Counted from the stretch's first letter, positions 37,301-50,953 are shown. The stretch: 64,000 bases of DNA from Lepeophtheirus salmonis (GCF_016086655.4 NC_052140.2:3596001-3660000); one strand, 5' to 3'. Numbers and translations are program-made. Notes: generated by a model not told the origin, from the sequence alone.

Positions 37301-37500
37301 ATTTCAATGTTCACCAATTTGTTTTTTTCCGTATAACTTTTTTAATTTGAATAAATTTATAAAATGTCTTAATTGGTATAATTTTTTTTTTTTTTTGATA
37401 CGTCGGTAACTATTTGATTTATAGCTTAAACCTCCTATCACTTTGATCTTCAAAAAACAATTATTGCGTTTTGGGTATAGAATAAGCCTCCCTTATATTC
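34301..37500. other. AT-rich DNA, no gene seen
   Basis: Apart from the family E copy at 35.5-35.7 kb and a TGACGTCA at 35136, only microsatellite-like TA runs (36225-36240) and an A run (36940-36955) are visible. Confidence 0.5.
35500..35720. repeat. Family E (GGTCC/CRE) copy
   Basis: TGTCGGTCTATATTTATTTG, ACCGGTCTTTAAGATCGTCG and GAGTGACGTCATCAATGACC are in the order seen at 58.4 kb reversed or rearranged. Confidence 0.5.
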
Positions 37501-37775
37501 AATGAAAAATTGACGTGGTAATCCCGACAATTTGAAGAACTTTTAGAGGAAGAGCAGCTTAAGTGTCATTACCTTTTCTTAGATGAGCTACAAGATGAAG
37601 GAAATAAACACACATCCCACTCCATTTATACCAAGGACATATAGTTTGAAATTACTCCTATGTCAATCCTCTATTCTACTCTTAGTCCAACAAGGAATTA
37701 CACTTATAACTCCTGAGTAAACCTTCACTGTTACTCTTTGAGCTCTCAGAGTGCGTTGTCCATTGAACGATTGCC
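37501..37775 (+). repeat. Dispersed repeat family A, copy 3
   Basis: TGGTAATCCCGACAATTTGA, GGAGAAGAGCAGCTTAAG-like sequence, AATTACTCCTATGTCAATCC and CCAACAAGGAATTACACTTA are in family order. Confidence 0.65.
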
Positions 37776-37829
37776 GCTCCATCATATCTAGCGACAATAT
37801 ATATGTATATAGGGTAAACGACAAATTAT

Positions 37830-38090
37830 CTTCATTACATTGACCATTTCAAGAATGTTTAAGAGGAGAGCAGCTTAGCTTCATTAGATTAGCTGCAATC
37901 AGCTATGAAAGGGGAAGAAAGAAACACAAATCACAATCTGTATATATATTGGACATATAGGCTGGAATTACTCCAATGTCTATCATTAATTCCATTATAA
38001 GTATATCCAACTAGGACTCACACTTACAACTTCCCACGAATTTTTCATTCTTACTCTTGGTATTTCATGTGCACACCCATATTACATTAT
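37830..38090 (+). repeat. Dispersed repeat family A, copy 4
   Basis: Only about 55 bp after copy 3 and in the same direction. GAGAGCAGCTTAGCTTCATT, GAATTACTCCAATGTCTATC and CCAACTAGGACTCACACTTA match the family. Confidence 0.65.
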
Positions 38091-40137
38091 ACGTTGATGC
38101 CCTTTCTTCAAAACTTAAAGAATAATAATAATAGCTTTGGAAAAGCTACAAAATTGTTCATATTACTAATGATAAAAATATCGCACGCTAAAAAATGCTT
38201 ATGATTCACAATCTTAGGTATAGCTCATACATCAATAGAGCAAAAGTATACAAATTTTATTGCCATTTATATATATAGTTAAATATATTTAATCATACAT
38301 ATTTATTGTACATAAATATATATATATTATTAGAGTGAGTCGTTTTGAGGGGTTTTGATCAATTTTTTCGAATTTTAAAAACGGTGTATACGGAAAAGTT
38401 CTCTATTGGTATAAAAATAACCTGTGTGCATACAATATTGAGATCAAGAGAGTGGATGTCTTCAGTTTTCCAATTACATATACATTTTTAAAATGTGTCT
38501 TTCTTCACAGAATTCATTACATTTGAGACCAACCTACTTATTTTTATGAAATGAGTAACTATTTATTAGCAGGACTCGACAGACACGCCAACTCGTGGTA
38601 AGTAAAAAAACACAGTCAGACTAGTGTAGGGTGCCCTGTATTAAACCCGTTTGGCTATGTAATGCCGTATCTTAAATACCATATATACCCAGACCATTTG
38701 GGTTCAAAGCATTAGTATTACCTTGTGTCAACGTCTCATACGCCGAATATACATTAAAAACAAATATTATGAGGATTTTTAAAAGCCAAATTTCACAATA
38801 TTTCATTTCCTGGGGTGTTCCGAGATGTTATTAATAAAACTGACATTTTAAAGCGAGGAACAGAATATCAATTCCAGGACCAATCCGATTGTTTTAACAT
38901 ATTTCGTAATGTGCATTATGTCCTTGTTTCTGATTGGAGAAAACGGTATTGTATAGGGGTTTTCTTTCTAATTCAAGCCAATCAAATATCTCCGTTTAAA
39001 TACCAAGTACATGGGTATTTTATATTTTGTGATATTCCGGCATATTAAATATTTCACAGGGCTAGCAAAACAAGGAAAAAAAGAAGAAAAAAACAACTAC
39101 ATGTAAGTGACGAATTTTATTGACAGTCGAGGCCTTTTTATTAGGCATTGATGATGATTAATTATCATGATTATGTTAGAATAAATTTAAATATTATTAT
39201 TTCCCTCTTGATGGATACAGATGAAAATAACACGATATGTAACAGAAAATACGAAATTTGATTTCTGGAACCTCTAACTTTTTTCAATTAATACTGTCTA
39301 TTGTTTTGGTCAGGAATCCAATGTCGGACAATAATTTGTAATCATTAGTGTGGGATCGGTCTAAAAAAAAAAAATAATAATAACAACTGCAGTCCAATCA
39401 GTTTGGTCTTAATAAAATTTTCAGTTGTTCAACATAACCTCTTTCAAGTTTAAAGTAGGAGGTGTGTGACTAGAACGTACTTTATGTTCAAGCTATAATT
39501 TATTATTTCCTTCGTTTTTATTTTATTAAATCCTAGCGAAGAGTAAACGGAGTGGGGAGGGCTCTAGCACCTCCAGATCATCCCCTGCAGACGCCCCTGG
39601 TTGACATATAGCTAGGAATCAAGGACCAAGATATCATCCTTAATAAATAAAAAATGAAAGCCTAAAAAAAAGAAAAAGAAGAAGACATAAGGTATCTCGT
39701 AATAATGGATAAATATTCGACTAAATATGGATAAATAAAGTTTCAAATGAATTATGGAACTTCACAATACGTTCAATTGTTCTTAAGTAAGCTATGAATT
39801 AATCTTTTATTTTATTACATATTTCCCAATACATCAATTAATCGATTTTTTAAAATTCTGATTTTTGACCCACTCTAATATGTATGTACATACCTATTTT
39901 GTGCATGAATCAACATATTAAAGAGCATTTAAATGTAAATATATACTTAGGTATACATAAATATTGTACATATATTATGCTTCTATAAATGTGCCTCCTT
40001 TATAGACGATTTGCTTTGCTTCAATAGTTCTTTACCAATTATTATTATTATGAAGAAGATGAAAAAGTAATATTCAATTCGAGTATTACTTCAACTGAAA
40101 AAAAAACACACCTCGACTTTACCAAATTCGACAATAT
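38091..40137. other. AT-rich DNA, no gene seen
   Basis: The 77-codon ORF at 38815 has no recognisable domain. A GGTC-rich fragment of family E lies at about 39350-39440 and a G-rich MITE-like end at 39540-39601. Confidence 0.5.
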
Positions 40138-40290
40138 ATGTGGCCCGTCAATACAAAAACAAGCTAGAATGAGTTTTTTAAAATTGAGTGTGAATGAAAT
40201 TTGTATTCTTTAACATATTATCATCGATTTCTATCCACAAACCATTCTTATATAGTGATTAAAATTGAATTTATTTTGAAAATGTTAAAA
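40138..40290 (+). repeat. Dispersed repeat family B, 5' fragment
   Basis: GGCCCGTCAATACAAAAACA, AGCTAGAATGAG and ATATTATCATCGATTTCTAT match the family start. A family A copy follows at once. Confidence 0.5.
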
Positions 40291-40301
40291 ATATAAGAAA
40301 C

Positions 40302-40515
40302 CGAAGATCAACATAGTAAACCAGATAATTTTAAGAATTTTTAGAGGAGAACAGCTTATCTGTCATGACGTTTCATTAGTCACAAGCAGGTGTGACGAGG
40401 GGGAATATAGCCATAAACAAAGACATATATAAGAATGACTCCGATGTCGATACAAAATTCTACTCTAAGTCTAACAAGGACTTACAATTAAAAATTCTCC
40501 AAAAAATCCTTGGTA
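40302..40515 (+). repeat. Dispersed repeat family A, copy 5
   Basis: GAACAGCTTATCTGTCATGA, CGTTTCATTAG, ATGACTCCGATGTCGATAC and CTAACAAGGACTTACAATT match the family. It sits directly after a family B fragment. Confidence 0.6.
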
Positions 40516-41589
40516 TTATTTGTGTTCTGTCGGTTCTTATTTATTTATCTTGAAGACTTTCAGTTCTTAGGACTGTTCTTTATCTGGATTCTTTCATAAA
40601 ATATCGATAGTTTATTTAGCCAAATTTTTGTATTGAACAATTATTGAAAGATTAAATAATACGATCATTCAGGGAGTTGATTTAGTTTGCTGCAAGACGG
40701 AGCCTCTCTTGATCGTTTTGTAAACAAACTAATATAAGTAAACAACGCCCAGCGTTAGCTTACAGGCCCTGGAGAAATTTAGTTCCTCATTGAAAGTCAT
40801 AGTATTTAAAGTAGTGTTGTCACCTTAGCAATATTTTTGTACCGGTTTCGATACCAAAATATGTTTCTCCACATCGGTACTTTTGGATTTTTATACTATG
40901 AAAATATCAATGTTCTTAAGGGCAATTGACATGCACCTACAAGGACTTCCGAGAAAATTGTTTGGGGTGAGGGGCAAGCTCAAAAATTTGATTATTTTTC
41001 ATTTAATAGAATTTGTATTTTTCCCTTTTCTTCATAAAGGACAATTTGGTTTGGGATGTTAGGGAAGGAAGAATCTGAAATTTGAGGGGTTACTTCTTTG
41101 ATTCTTAAATTTTTTTATGACTTAGTGGATTGCATGCACGGGTTCCAATACTAGTTTTGTAAGAAACCGTATTAAATACGTCAGTATCCCAGTATCACTA
41201 TACAGAACAGTACTAAATTAAATTTTTTGCTCATCATATTTTAAAGAATTTGATTATTTAGAGCTTGAAGATCCACTTTACTAATTCTATTATCCAATCT
41301 GGTCAGCAAAAAATCAACTTATAGGTTATAAGTAAATTTTTTGGTGGATTATATATAATTAAATGAAACTTTTATTATGAAAAATTGAAAACAGCACTTT
41401 CTGAGAATTTTCCATAGGTGTAAAACTGTCAGAAATCCCTTAAAAATAGGATACCGAGAGAAAATCCCCAGTAGGTACCAAAGATTTGACTATAGGGGCT
41501 CTAAAGTAAAATTAACGATAATATATATGAAAGGTTGAGAATCTTTGAAACAATTATGTCCCAATTATACAGTAAAAATATCAACAAAA

Positions 41590-41865
41590 ACTATGGAAGC
41601 GACGCCAAGATCTACTATTGCAGAATTAGCTCGAGAAGGAAACGGGCCCAGGTCTATCATCGACTCCATCGGGTATCCTCCAGCAAGACCACCTACGATG
41701 TTTTAAAGTGGGCGATGTTACCAGAATGCCCGAAAAGAGACAAAGTGACAAGATGAGGACCCCGACATTCCTTGGCTGCCTGAAGAGGTCAATTCGGATG
41801 AATCTAACTAAGTCAATTTCTAAGCTGGTGAAGGACCACTCTATGTGCTCGATGACGGTAAATAG
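41590..41865 (+). pseudogene. N-terminal fragment of a Tc1/mariner-superfamily transposase
   Basis: Joined across two frameshifts, the sequence reads TIAELAREGNGPRSIIDSIG, then SSKTTYDVLK, VTRMPEKRQSDK and RTPTFLGCLKRSIRMN. This is the helix-turn-helix region of copepod-type Tc1/mariner transposases: an NxxTxYxVxK-like second helix followed by a TP-x-FL-x-GLKRSI block. The catalytic domain is absent. It is unlikely to be the 5' part of the remnant at 44.2 kb, which has its own N-terminal region. Confidence 0.65.
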
Positions 41866-42244
41866 TTGTAGTATGTATTATATGAATACTATTGTCATTA
41901 TTTACATATAAAGTTAGACAATTAATATAGTGATATGTCGTATAATTTATAATTATCAAATCTATAACAACTCCCCATTAGATTTTATCAGTATTTGGGT
42001 TTGAATAACCTCCGATTTCTAAAATACATACATCCACTTTTACCCTTGACAATATCTGAGCGATAATTTTCACGAATAGAATCTATAATCCCATTCTCTC
42101 TTAATAGGATCTTAAACTCGGACATGTTGTCCAACTTCAAGCATTGGTAAATCCTAAACACCCATAGAATTTATATCTCAAATCGGCTTACGTTTTCTCT
42201 CCGCGATCTTAATTATAGAGTTAGATATTCTTCGTTGTTGTGAT

Positions 42245-42800
42245 TCAGGTGCAAGAATCAGTGTTCGGAGTTTTCTTCCACATAACTACAATGCAGGTGA
42301 TAGACCACCGAACTGTGTTGAGTTCCTCCACTACAGTATTGCCGAATAAATTTTCTTTCCTAGAGTATTTTTTTACGAGATGTTTTATTCCTTTGAGAGC
42401 TTCTACAGCATGTCTGTTGCTTTGGGGATGATATTCCAAACCGTTTGAAGACCGATGGAGTTTAAATCATCATGTAACATTTTAACTTTCCGATCACATT
42501 TTTTGAATTTGGAGCCTTGTAAAATTGGATCACGTAGGATCATCCGCTGTATCGATCCACAGAAACTTGGAAATATTTCCCTCATTAAAAATTTCACAAT
42601 AATTGTCTCTGCAGGCTGACTATTTTGGAATCGTTGAAATGTTTTACAAGTCTGAATTTCTTGACTGATTTCATTCTGAAATTTTTCCAATTATATAATG
42701 TTCTAATGAAGTCCTTCAAGTACTTTGGGATGGATTTTCTTTGACAATACAATTCCACAATTGTCCATTAAGATTAATTTCTTGTTAGCCTATTTATGAA
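42245..42800 (-). pseudogene. Ty3/gypsy-like integrase fragment
   Basis: On the - strand QEIQTCKTFQRFQNSQPAET matches the CxxCQ part of the integrase zinc-binding region. FLMREIFPSFCG and LQGSKFKKC match the integrase core around SDGGPQF-x-GSKFKKF. After a frameshift, YHPQSNRHAVEALKGIKHLV matches the HPQSNGHAE block with the catalytic Glu region. Frameshifts separate the pieces. No LTRs, RT or gag were found nearby. Confidence 0.6.
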
Positions 42801-44229
42801 CAGATAAACAGCACCTTGAGTGCTGTAACAAGATTTTGAAGCAGTTGAAGACTGGCCAAATTTCTCCTCTGAGATCTTTCTCAGACGAAAAACTTTTCGA
42901 CGTTGACGCCTACAGCAACAGGATTGTACATTGGACCAATCAATTGCTGGTGTTAGAACTTTAACAGGCTCTAATATATTAAAGATTATTTAATAAAGTA
43001 GTTTTATGATTTGGGACCTTTTATCTCTTCAAAGTGGGTCAAAACAAAAATGAACAAAATTCCATAATTGTAAGAATTAACTAACTCTCATCAGATTTTG
43101 TGCCTTTTTTCTGTTCTTTTCGATGGAAAGGTCGCGAGATACAGTATAGGTAACGATGTTTCCAATGTTATTATACTATAACTAATAATTATATTCTAAT
43201 AGTAATAAGATTGGTTTATTCATTGTTTCGGAATCTGTAAAAATGTAGCCCTATTCTGGATAATATTTTGTTAAGGTCCAAACTTAGAGTACAAAGTTTG
43301 GGCACCCGAAATTTACCCAAATATTTATGTCTAAAGATTCTAACCGACCAGGATCCGAGAAAATGAAAACTTGTCCTATCTTTAATCCTGGGAACTACTA
43401 CTGTAAGTAAATATAAAATAAGAAAGCCAATTTCTCAAAAATTACACCATACTCTAAGTGTTTCATTAAATAATTTCCAGTATGATTTGCAAAAATTTTC
43501 ACTCTTTAATTGGTCGTTTGCGTGTAAAGAGTGCAAGGCCTTAATTACTCTATTGCAAACTTTCTTTATATAATTTTTCTCTTTTTCATAATGTTGTGCA
43601 AGTACATCACGCTTAAATAGTTATATGTAGACATGGTTAGTTGTAACTTTCTAAAGAGACATGTATCTCTTTTTATAAATAGATTAACGTGACCCAAATT
43701 ATTCAACTCCGTGAATTCTTTGTAAAAGCAATTATTATATAATTACATATATATTTTTTATTGGTGGTGTTCATAGAGTTAGTTATTTCATTGTTTGTAC
43801 AAACACTGAACACATACAAGAAGAAAATCTCCCATCCACTGTCATTATAATTAAGCTACTTTTCATGCTCAATAAAATTCATTCAATCCCACATAGAAAA
43901 ATAATACATACATATATGAGTACATTAGGGTGGTGCTGTTACCCTAAAATTCTTCAATTTTGATAAATAATACTTAATCGTTATTTATACATCTGTAACA
44001 ATTGACTTAATAAACACATCTGTACAGTTTTATTGAATTATAAAAGGTAGTTCTTTTAAACGTTCGCAATTTTCTCTGGTTCATCCCATCCCCTTACAAG
44101 CCAGTTTTAATACAAACACACAATAATGGAGAGCTATTCTGATTTGTTACTCTTCCACGTGAATTGCTCATTATGCTTCCTTACGACAACATACCTCATC
44201 TTGTTTTAATCAGGAACAGAAACTTTGTA
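42801..44229. other. Decayed DNA between transposon relics
   Basis: 42801-42960 may extend the gypsy relic but has no readable motif. The rest shows no gene. Confidence 0.45.
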
Positions 44230-45130
44230 TTTTAATGCTATACCAACGGTAAAATAGACAACACTTTTTTGGCTAAAGTGGTCGGGTGCACTACTCAATT
44301 CGTCGAAAAATTCTGAAAACGTGCCAAGCAGGATGGTAATGACCCACTGAAGAGGAAGTCCTGGAATCCTTGAGACCCGGAAGCGTCCAAAATCGTCTGA
44401 AGTCCTGGTTTGTTTAGAAAAATGAACAAATAAATTGAGTAGTATCCCGCCAATCGATTAATGCGATCGGTTGCATCCACGTTGTGCCCATTCCACTCTT
44501 CATCGTGTCATCAACGAAGACCTACGGTACCACATCTAAGCAAGATGCAAGGAACAGCTCTTACACTGTTTAACATGGAGAAAAGGGACACTCGAACAAA
44601 GACTTTTATAAAGCTAAAACAGAAGCTTCCCCGAAAAGTTTCGTTTGGTTCTTCTCAGATGATAAAATTTATGTAAAACCCAGAAGCATAACTTGATGAA
44701 AACTAGATGGTTGGTAAAAAGTCCTAATAAAGTTCCTAGGATCATGAAGCCCAAGTTATGACTCGTAGGGTTGTTAGCAGCGAAGGTCACATTATGCCGC
44801 CCTTCATCTTCAAGCAGATTCTGAAAGTAAATACAAAGGTGTACATCAGTATTCTACGCACCAAAGTATTTCCCTTGATCCACAGCATTATGAATGACTG
44901 ACCTGGGATCTGGTAGAAACAAGGGTCACCCTGTCACACACAGAATCGATTTTCTAGATTCTGAGAATGTGTTGTACGTCCTGCCGAGTTCTTATCCTCC
45001 TAACTCAAAAGGAATGGAATACTTTATTATTTTATTTGGGCCAATGTTGAATGAATTTCCAATAAAGGTCCCTACAGTAATTTCCCTGAGACCTGGGCAG
45101 TGGGACGTTTCTGGGGACGTTGTGAACGTG
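44230..45130 (+). pseudogene. Degenerate Tc1/mariner-superfamily transposase
   Basis: Across several frames the order is TTQFVEKF (N-terminal HTH region), INEDLRYH-like sequence, KLPRKVSFGSSQMIKF / WFFSDDKIYVK (first catalytic Asp), SEGHIMPPFIF-like sequence near 44785, and SSYPPNSKGMEYFI (the PPNSPD-x-N-x-DYF block with the third Asp lost). At least six stops or frameshifts are present. Both N- and C-terminal regions are recognisable, so the copy was once close to full length. Confidence 0.7.
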
Positions 45131-45396
45131 TAGTACAAGATAACGGTCATTTTATTTATCGAATGTCAAATTTATGTTATAACGTTGATTTTTGTGATAA
45201 TACCAAACGTTTAGATGAACCATTCTTTAGTGATATTAAACTACAAAGTTCATAATTGACTCAAATGTATCCATGAAATATTAAGTGGTATATATACATA
45301 CGTAAGCTGCTATATATATTTCTGGTATAATAATGAAAAATGAAAAAAAAATAATAAAAATAATGAAAAAGCGAATATTAATCATAAATAATGGTT

Positions 45397-46443
45397 TTAT
45401 TGTTTTTCAAAGTATTCTCCAGCATGATTTAAACACTTTTGCATGCGCTCGAACCAATTGTCAAAGCTCTTTTTCCACTCCAATTGAGACACCTCCAAAC
45501 ATGGTTTTTAAACACTTCAACAGCATCTTTTGGCGACGAAAATCGTTGACCACGTATTTTTTTCTTGATATGTGGGAATAAAAAGAAGTCACTGTGAGCC
45601 AAGTCAGGGCTGTACGGCGGATGGCCCATCATTTCGACGTTTTGGCCGGTCTAAAGGTGCTGGGTTGAGCCGATGTGTAAGAGCTCGCATTGTCATGGTG
45701 AATAATGATTCGTCTTCTCTTGTCCGTTTTTCGAATTTCTTCGAAGACTTGAGCAAACAAAACAAGATACAAACAAATGGAGATGTACCACTCAGAATTG
45801 ACCGTCCCACGATGCTGAAGTGGAACAGTCGCCACATGACCAGTTTTGCCGAAGAAACACAAGACCATTTGCTTCGAAGTGCTTCTTCCACGAACAACTT
45901 TCGTTGGATTTGGCTCGTCTTCGAAGACCCACACGGTCGATTGTTGTTTTGGTTCGGGCTCATACACATACATCTATCTACGATTCCTCACCTGTGACAA
46001 GCTTATAAATGTCTTTTGAAGCACCCCAAGCGTATTTTATCAACATTTTTATAAACCAATTTGCCTTCTTTTGAGCGATTGTCAAATTGTGCGGGATGCA
46101 ACGAGAACAAACCCTTTTTACGGGCAGGTGTACATGCAATATCGAATATATGCTGGTGAAATAAATGCTCAAGGATGCCTCTATCTCACTTTATGTCACA
46201 TGAAGATCTTGCATTATCAATTCACACACGGCATCAATGTTCTCTGGCACAACGGCTGTTTTTGGACGACCTTCACGGAATTGGTCTTTGAGCGAGCGTC
46301 GGCCACCAGTTTTTCATAGAGCAATAGAATGTTGCTTAATCGCCATACTAAGATTTAAGTTCATCAATGCACTCTTGTCCTGTTAATCCACGTAGAAAGT
46401 TGTGAAAAATTATCGCATGAAAATATTCACGACTTAATTCCAT
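45397..46443 (-). pseudogene. Mariner transposase (DD34D type), frameshifted
   Basis: The frame begins at ATG 46443 (MELSREYFHAIIFHNFLRG) and ends at the stop at 45397 after GEYFEKQ-type sequence, spanning about 349 codons, the normal mariner length. Recognisable blocks are HNLTIAQKKA, SKDIYKLVTGEES (where the first catalytic Asp of TGDES is now Glu), QWVFEDEP-like sequence, KVVRGRSTSKQMVLCFFGKT, RRIIIHHDNAS (second Asp) and HPPYSPDLAHSDFFLFPHI (third Asp). Several frameshifts and stops disrupt the reading frame. It is the best preserved DNA transposon in the window. Confidence 0.92.
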
Positions 46444-46629
46444 TTTTTTGCCAAATTAATTTTTTCAAGTAACTGTAAACAACTTGATCGTACCCCAAAA
46501 CATTTTGAGTACGATTATCGAACAAAATCTCAAATTTACCAAAGGAAATGTCAAATTGCACCTGCCAACACTTAGTGTAGCCTGGCCAGAAATATATATA
46601 GCAGCCTACGTATATTAAGAATAATAATA

Positions 46630-46800
46630 AATGCCTCTCATGACGTTGTGTTAGATTAGAAGAAAAATAACTACGAAAGGAAGGAGATGAATTCAAGTCC
46701 TTCTTTGTATTGTATTTGTCTATAGTCAATTATATGCTAACACGAACTTACACTTATAATTCCTCACCATATCATCAGATATTACACTCCATCATTTACA
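46630..46800 (+). repeat. Dispersed repeat family A, partial copy 6
   Basis: CCTCTCATGACGTTGTGTTA, then AACACGAACTTACACTTATA and AATTCCTCACCATATCATCA align to the middle and end of the family. Confidence 0.5.
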
Positions 46801-48479
46801 AGCACAACGGCCTTTATACATTCAAAATATAAATTTGAATTAAAAATTTAAAAAAAGGTCAACAAGAGCTTTTATAATAAAATGTGTCAATTTAAAAAAG
46901 AAAAGAGTAAAACTTCTTTCTATTCTAACGAGGCCTTTTTAATAAAATTGTATTTTGTTTTTGACAAAAGTCTTCCCATTTTGTAATAATTTTTCTTTAT
47001 TCAAAATTTTCCTACTGACATGGCACTTTCTCAAACTCTAATAATCCATGGAGGTGTGTCACACTAATACTATTTTATTGACTAGATTATAAAAGTTAAG
47101 GCACCTGAAACAAGTAAACGATACACTCTTAATCCCCATGATATCGAAAATATTAATAATCTATTAAAAGGTTTGCTGATTAGATGTGGCTGGATATATT
47201 GCATCAAAATTGGAAAGCTAATACATCGGGGAAAATATCTAATATACGCATCGTATCCGTATACGAAAAAATTCGTAGAATTTTGTAATTTGCTCCGATA
47301 TTTTATAGGGGACTATAATAAAATTTGTTATTCAATTTTTTAGCCACATGTTATGACTTATGCACTTTTTTAAATGAGTGCACCACAAAGTGTACCTCTT
47401 TGATCATTACATTTGAAATGAATTATAAGATTTATTCATTACTAAAGGTTATTAATTTTGTCTTGCATAAAAATTGCTCTTTTTTTAAAACAATTATCTT
47501 GCTGACATTACTGAACCGGAATCCAATTGATGAACCCTTATGGTCATTATCTTTGTGCTCTCGGTGTTTAAAATTAACAACATTGATTAGGGGAGCACCA
47601 TCCTTGAGAAATGTCTCTAGCCATGGACCAATTATCGCATAAGAGCAGAAACTTATACCTTTCAAAGAAAATGGTGCTCTCTCTAACACGTTGTATATGA
47701 TGCCAAAATGGTGTGATACTCAATTTCCTCGCTTTATGAATATGCTACATTTTAGAAGACAGGATCAGCAAAAATCCCCATTAAAATTTGCCTACGGTTA
47801 TGGATTACCTAAAAAACTTAAAGTTATAATTTCTGTAAATATACACCATTTTCGATCATTTTATTTTCATCTATTGATATAATAATAATAATTTTCGATA
47901 ATCTATTTTACAGTATTTAGGGTCCACCCTGTATATACACAATGCCATTTCTTATTCAAAAATCATCAAATGAAAAAAGAAAATAACTCACAAATGGAAA
48001 GAGACAAACATAAAACTTTGGAGAAATCTTTATTTTGATTTTTATGCATGTTATTTCATGTTTTTATAATAAAAAAATTTATGGTCAAGTGTATGAATGA
48101 ATTTTCTTTTATTCTTTTATTATTATGTTGTTTTATTTTATTTTATATTTGACCACTACTATTGCTACTCAATATTCGGAGGTTGGAAATTTTTATAGCC
48201 TTCCTTTCATTCCTTTATATTGTGGTTTGTGACATGATATGTATGTTATATGGTCATGTTCTTCTATATTTTTATGTAATATAATATTATATCGTTTGTG
48301 GAAAGGAAAGGAGAATTGAAAACCATTTATATAAAAAATAAATGTAAAAAATAGGATGCCGCATTTTTACTTTCTATGTACTTATTTTCTATTGCGGTTG
48401 GTTTCCTTTCTTAATCCTGAGTATGTTTTACAAACTAATTGTAAACAGTACCTGTTGTAATTTTAATGATGACTCACTT
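46801..48479. other. No gene recognised
   Basis: Opposed ORFs at 47432-47689 (-) and 47691-47882 (+) have no family resemblance. CATAAAAATTGCTCTTTTTT at 47467 also occurs near 31480 with one change, so part is repeat. Confidence 0.45.
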
Positions 48480-49499
48480 TATATTCTGTGCAGACTTATT
48501 CCTTTATTATTCGGTTCCTTCATATTTATATATATATAAACAAAAAAGAAAATATAAATATAATAATAATTAAGTCCAGGGCAATTACGTACAGATACAT
48601 AAAAAAGTCCTGTAGTTTAAATTTAGTGCCCCAGAGTTTAACCATATCTACTATAAATATAAATGCAGAACAAATTTACTAAAATATCCAAATTATGTGT
48701 AATCCATAAAATTAGAACGATAAAATATGATACTAGGACAAGTTTTTCCTAAAATTCTTGATTATTCTGTTAAAAACTCTTCCTTTATTGAACCCCATAG
48801 ATGGAATAAACTTGATCACTTCTGATGCTGTCAACCATGTATCCGTTCCTATGTTCAAAATTTTCTGTAATAAGGCCACATATCTCGCAGATGCAGCCAA
48901 AATTATACCCCTCACTTCTTCCGCAACAATCGGTTCATATGACGTGAGACTGTTCGTAATAAGCGCTTTTAAGTTGAGCAGAGCAAAGTCAATTGCTTTG
49001 GTTTCGCGTGAAGCTCATTTTTTCCTTCGTGAAAGTTCAAACAGCACAATCGCTTTCTGAAACTTTTCATCATCTCCACGACCCACCAAAACTTTTACAT
49101 TTAATTTTACAAATTTCTATAGAATGGTTAAAGATGGGCAATCTACAAAAGCATGGACTACGTCATTCGATATCTTACCGCAGTCCTTACGAGGCCTCGA
49201 GATAAAAAAATCAATTAGTGGAAATTTGTAATTGCACTCTGAATTTTTTCCCCGTCATTTATTCCTCTCAACGATGACTTGATTCTACTTTTCCAGTTTT
49301 CGGGGAGACTTAATCGTTTATCGTAAATCAAAACTTGAATCTCGCGTCATTGAATAGATCTGAGGAGGGAATATCGTGTCTAGCTAAAGTGCAGTAACTT
49401 CTAATTGCATTGTCTTCTAAAATAGATGGATCCTTTAATTTCCTAAATAAAAACTTCTTACTGAGAACAATATCTACTGTTGAGTCGTCATTAAAGACA

Positions 49500-50870
49500 G
49501 GATCATTAGTCCAGATAACTCGTTGAGCCGCACCCCATACATGAAACAGTGTCGTGGTTTACATCGTTGGTAAGATTGGTTCCCATCATAAACCTTTCAT
49601 ATATTCTGGTTTCAGTAATTGTCCTTCTCCATTCTAGTGAAGGATTCCCCGACATGTCTAAAAAAAACTATTTATTTACGGAAGGATACTTTATAGATTT
49701 GGGTCTTTTATGACCTTGATGTAGTTTTTAAAAGAAAAGTCTACCTAGCCTCTTCCTCCATAATCTCCTTTTCTGCAACTAAAGGACTTTATAAATTACT
49801 GCAGGAATAACACGAGTATTGTATATGTCTATTCTTTTTGTATATTTAACCTCCTCCAGAGGTTTATTTTTTGATCTACTGTTAACTTAATTTGGTTCCA
49901 GTTATCTTCAATTACTCTCCCATGTGATGCCTAATATATCAATCTTCTTTTTTTATATTGCAGCTTCCAACTTTGAGCTCACGAGTAGGATTCCATAAAC
50001 CGATAGGTATAATAGCAGTTTTACTCAAATTCAACTCCAGACCGGACCTCTTCCTAAATTTTCTAAAGAAATTTAATACTACTTCCCGCCTCTTTATTAA
50101 TTAAGCCTCCGGACCTGCTTCCACTGTCATGGTAATATCATCCGTATATAAGTCAATGAGATTGTCAATCGCAGCAATAATAAGAAACGGAGCAGAAAGG
50201 ATATCCCTGCCTAAAGCTTTTATTCAATTTAACTAATTTACTCTCCATAGATATTTCTATAGAAGTTGTTGACGTGCCATTAAATGGTAGTGTCGGAACT
50301 GGATTAAAAAACTGCTTTGGAAGCAAAACCCTGACCGCTCTACGAATTTGCCTATGAGAAATCGAATCAAATGCTTTATAAAAATCAACAGCTAAAATCG
50401 CACCATATTTATCTCTTTTCCTTACAGAGTCGATAGCAGCCTGAATATTGCAAGAAACATCTGATATTTTCCTGTCTTAAAAAAAACAACTTTTTGTGTA
50501 ACTCCAATATTTTTATTCAAATTGGTTCCTTTTGACGAGCTAGTACTCCAGAGAGAATTCTATAGGATTTGTTGAGAACTGTAATAGGCCTCCAGTGATG
50601 AAAATCTGTTCCATCCCCTTTTTTTGGAATGAGATTAATTTTCCCTTCCTCTGCGTTTTTGGCATTTTCCCGAATCTTCCCATGTAGTAACCAATTTTTT
50701 GTAGATAAGGTGTAACCCTGCCCGGAAAAAGTATAAAAAAAATTGCCCGAAGTACCATCATGACCTGATGCTTTACTATCCTTCATATGAAATTTAATGC
50801 AATGAACGATATTTTCTCTTGCAAATATCATATTCTCGGGATTACTTGCGAATAGTTTTCTTTTAGGCAT
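49500..50870 (-). pseudogene. LINE reverse transcriptase region, copy 1
   Basis: The frame 50517-50870 reads MKDSKASGHDGTSGNFFYTF and INLIPKKGDGTDFHHWRPIT, then VLNKSYRILSGVLARQ. Next, 50363-50401 encodes AILAVDFYKAFDS, the first catalytic Asp block. At 50137-50148 the catalytic box reads YTDD instead of the usual YADD. Stops and frameshifts separate these blocks, so no RT can be made. Confidence 0.85.
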
Positions 50871-50953
50871 TTTATTTCTGTACCTACTATTTTCTGGAGT
50901 CTAATATGAAAATAATTAACAATATCACTCGTATTCGTGAGAACTTTACCCAT

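Noticed and set aside
38815..39048. 77-codon + strand ORF
   Set aside because: No motif, signal peptide or splice context; consistent with chance.
47432..47882. Divergent pair of ORFs of 85 and 63 codons
   Set aside because: The first depends on a GTG start, neither has a recognisable domain, and part of the sequence is repeated near 31.5 kb.
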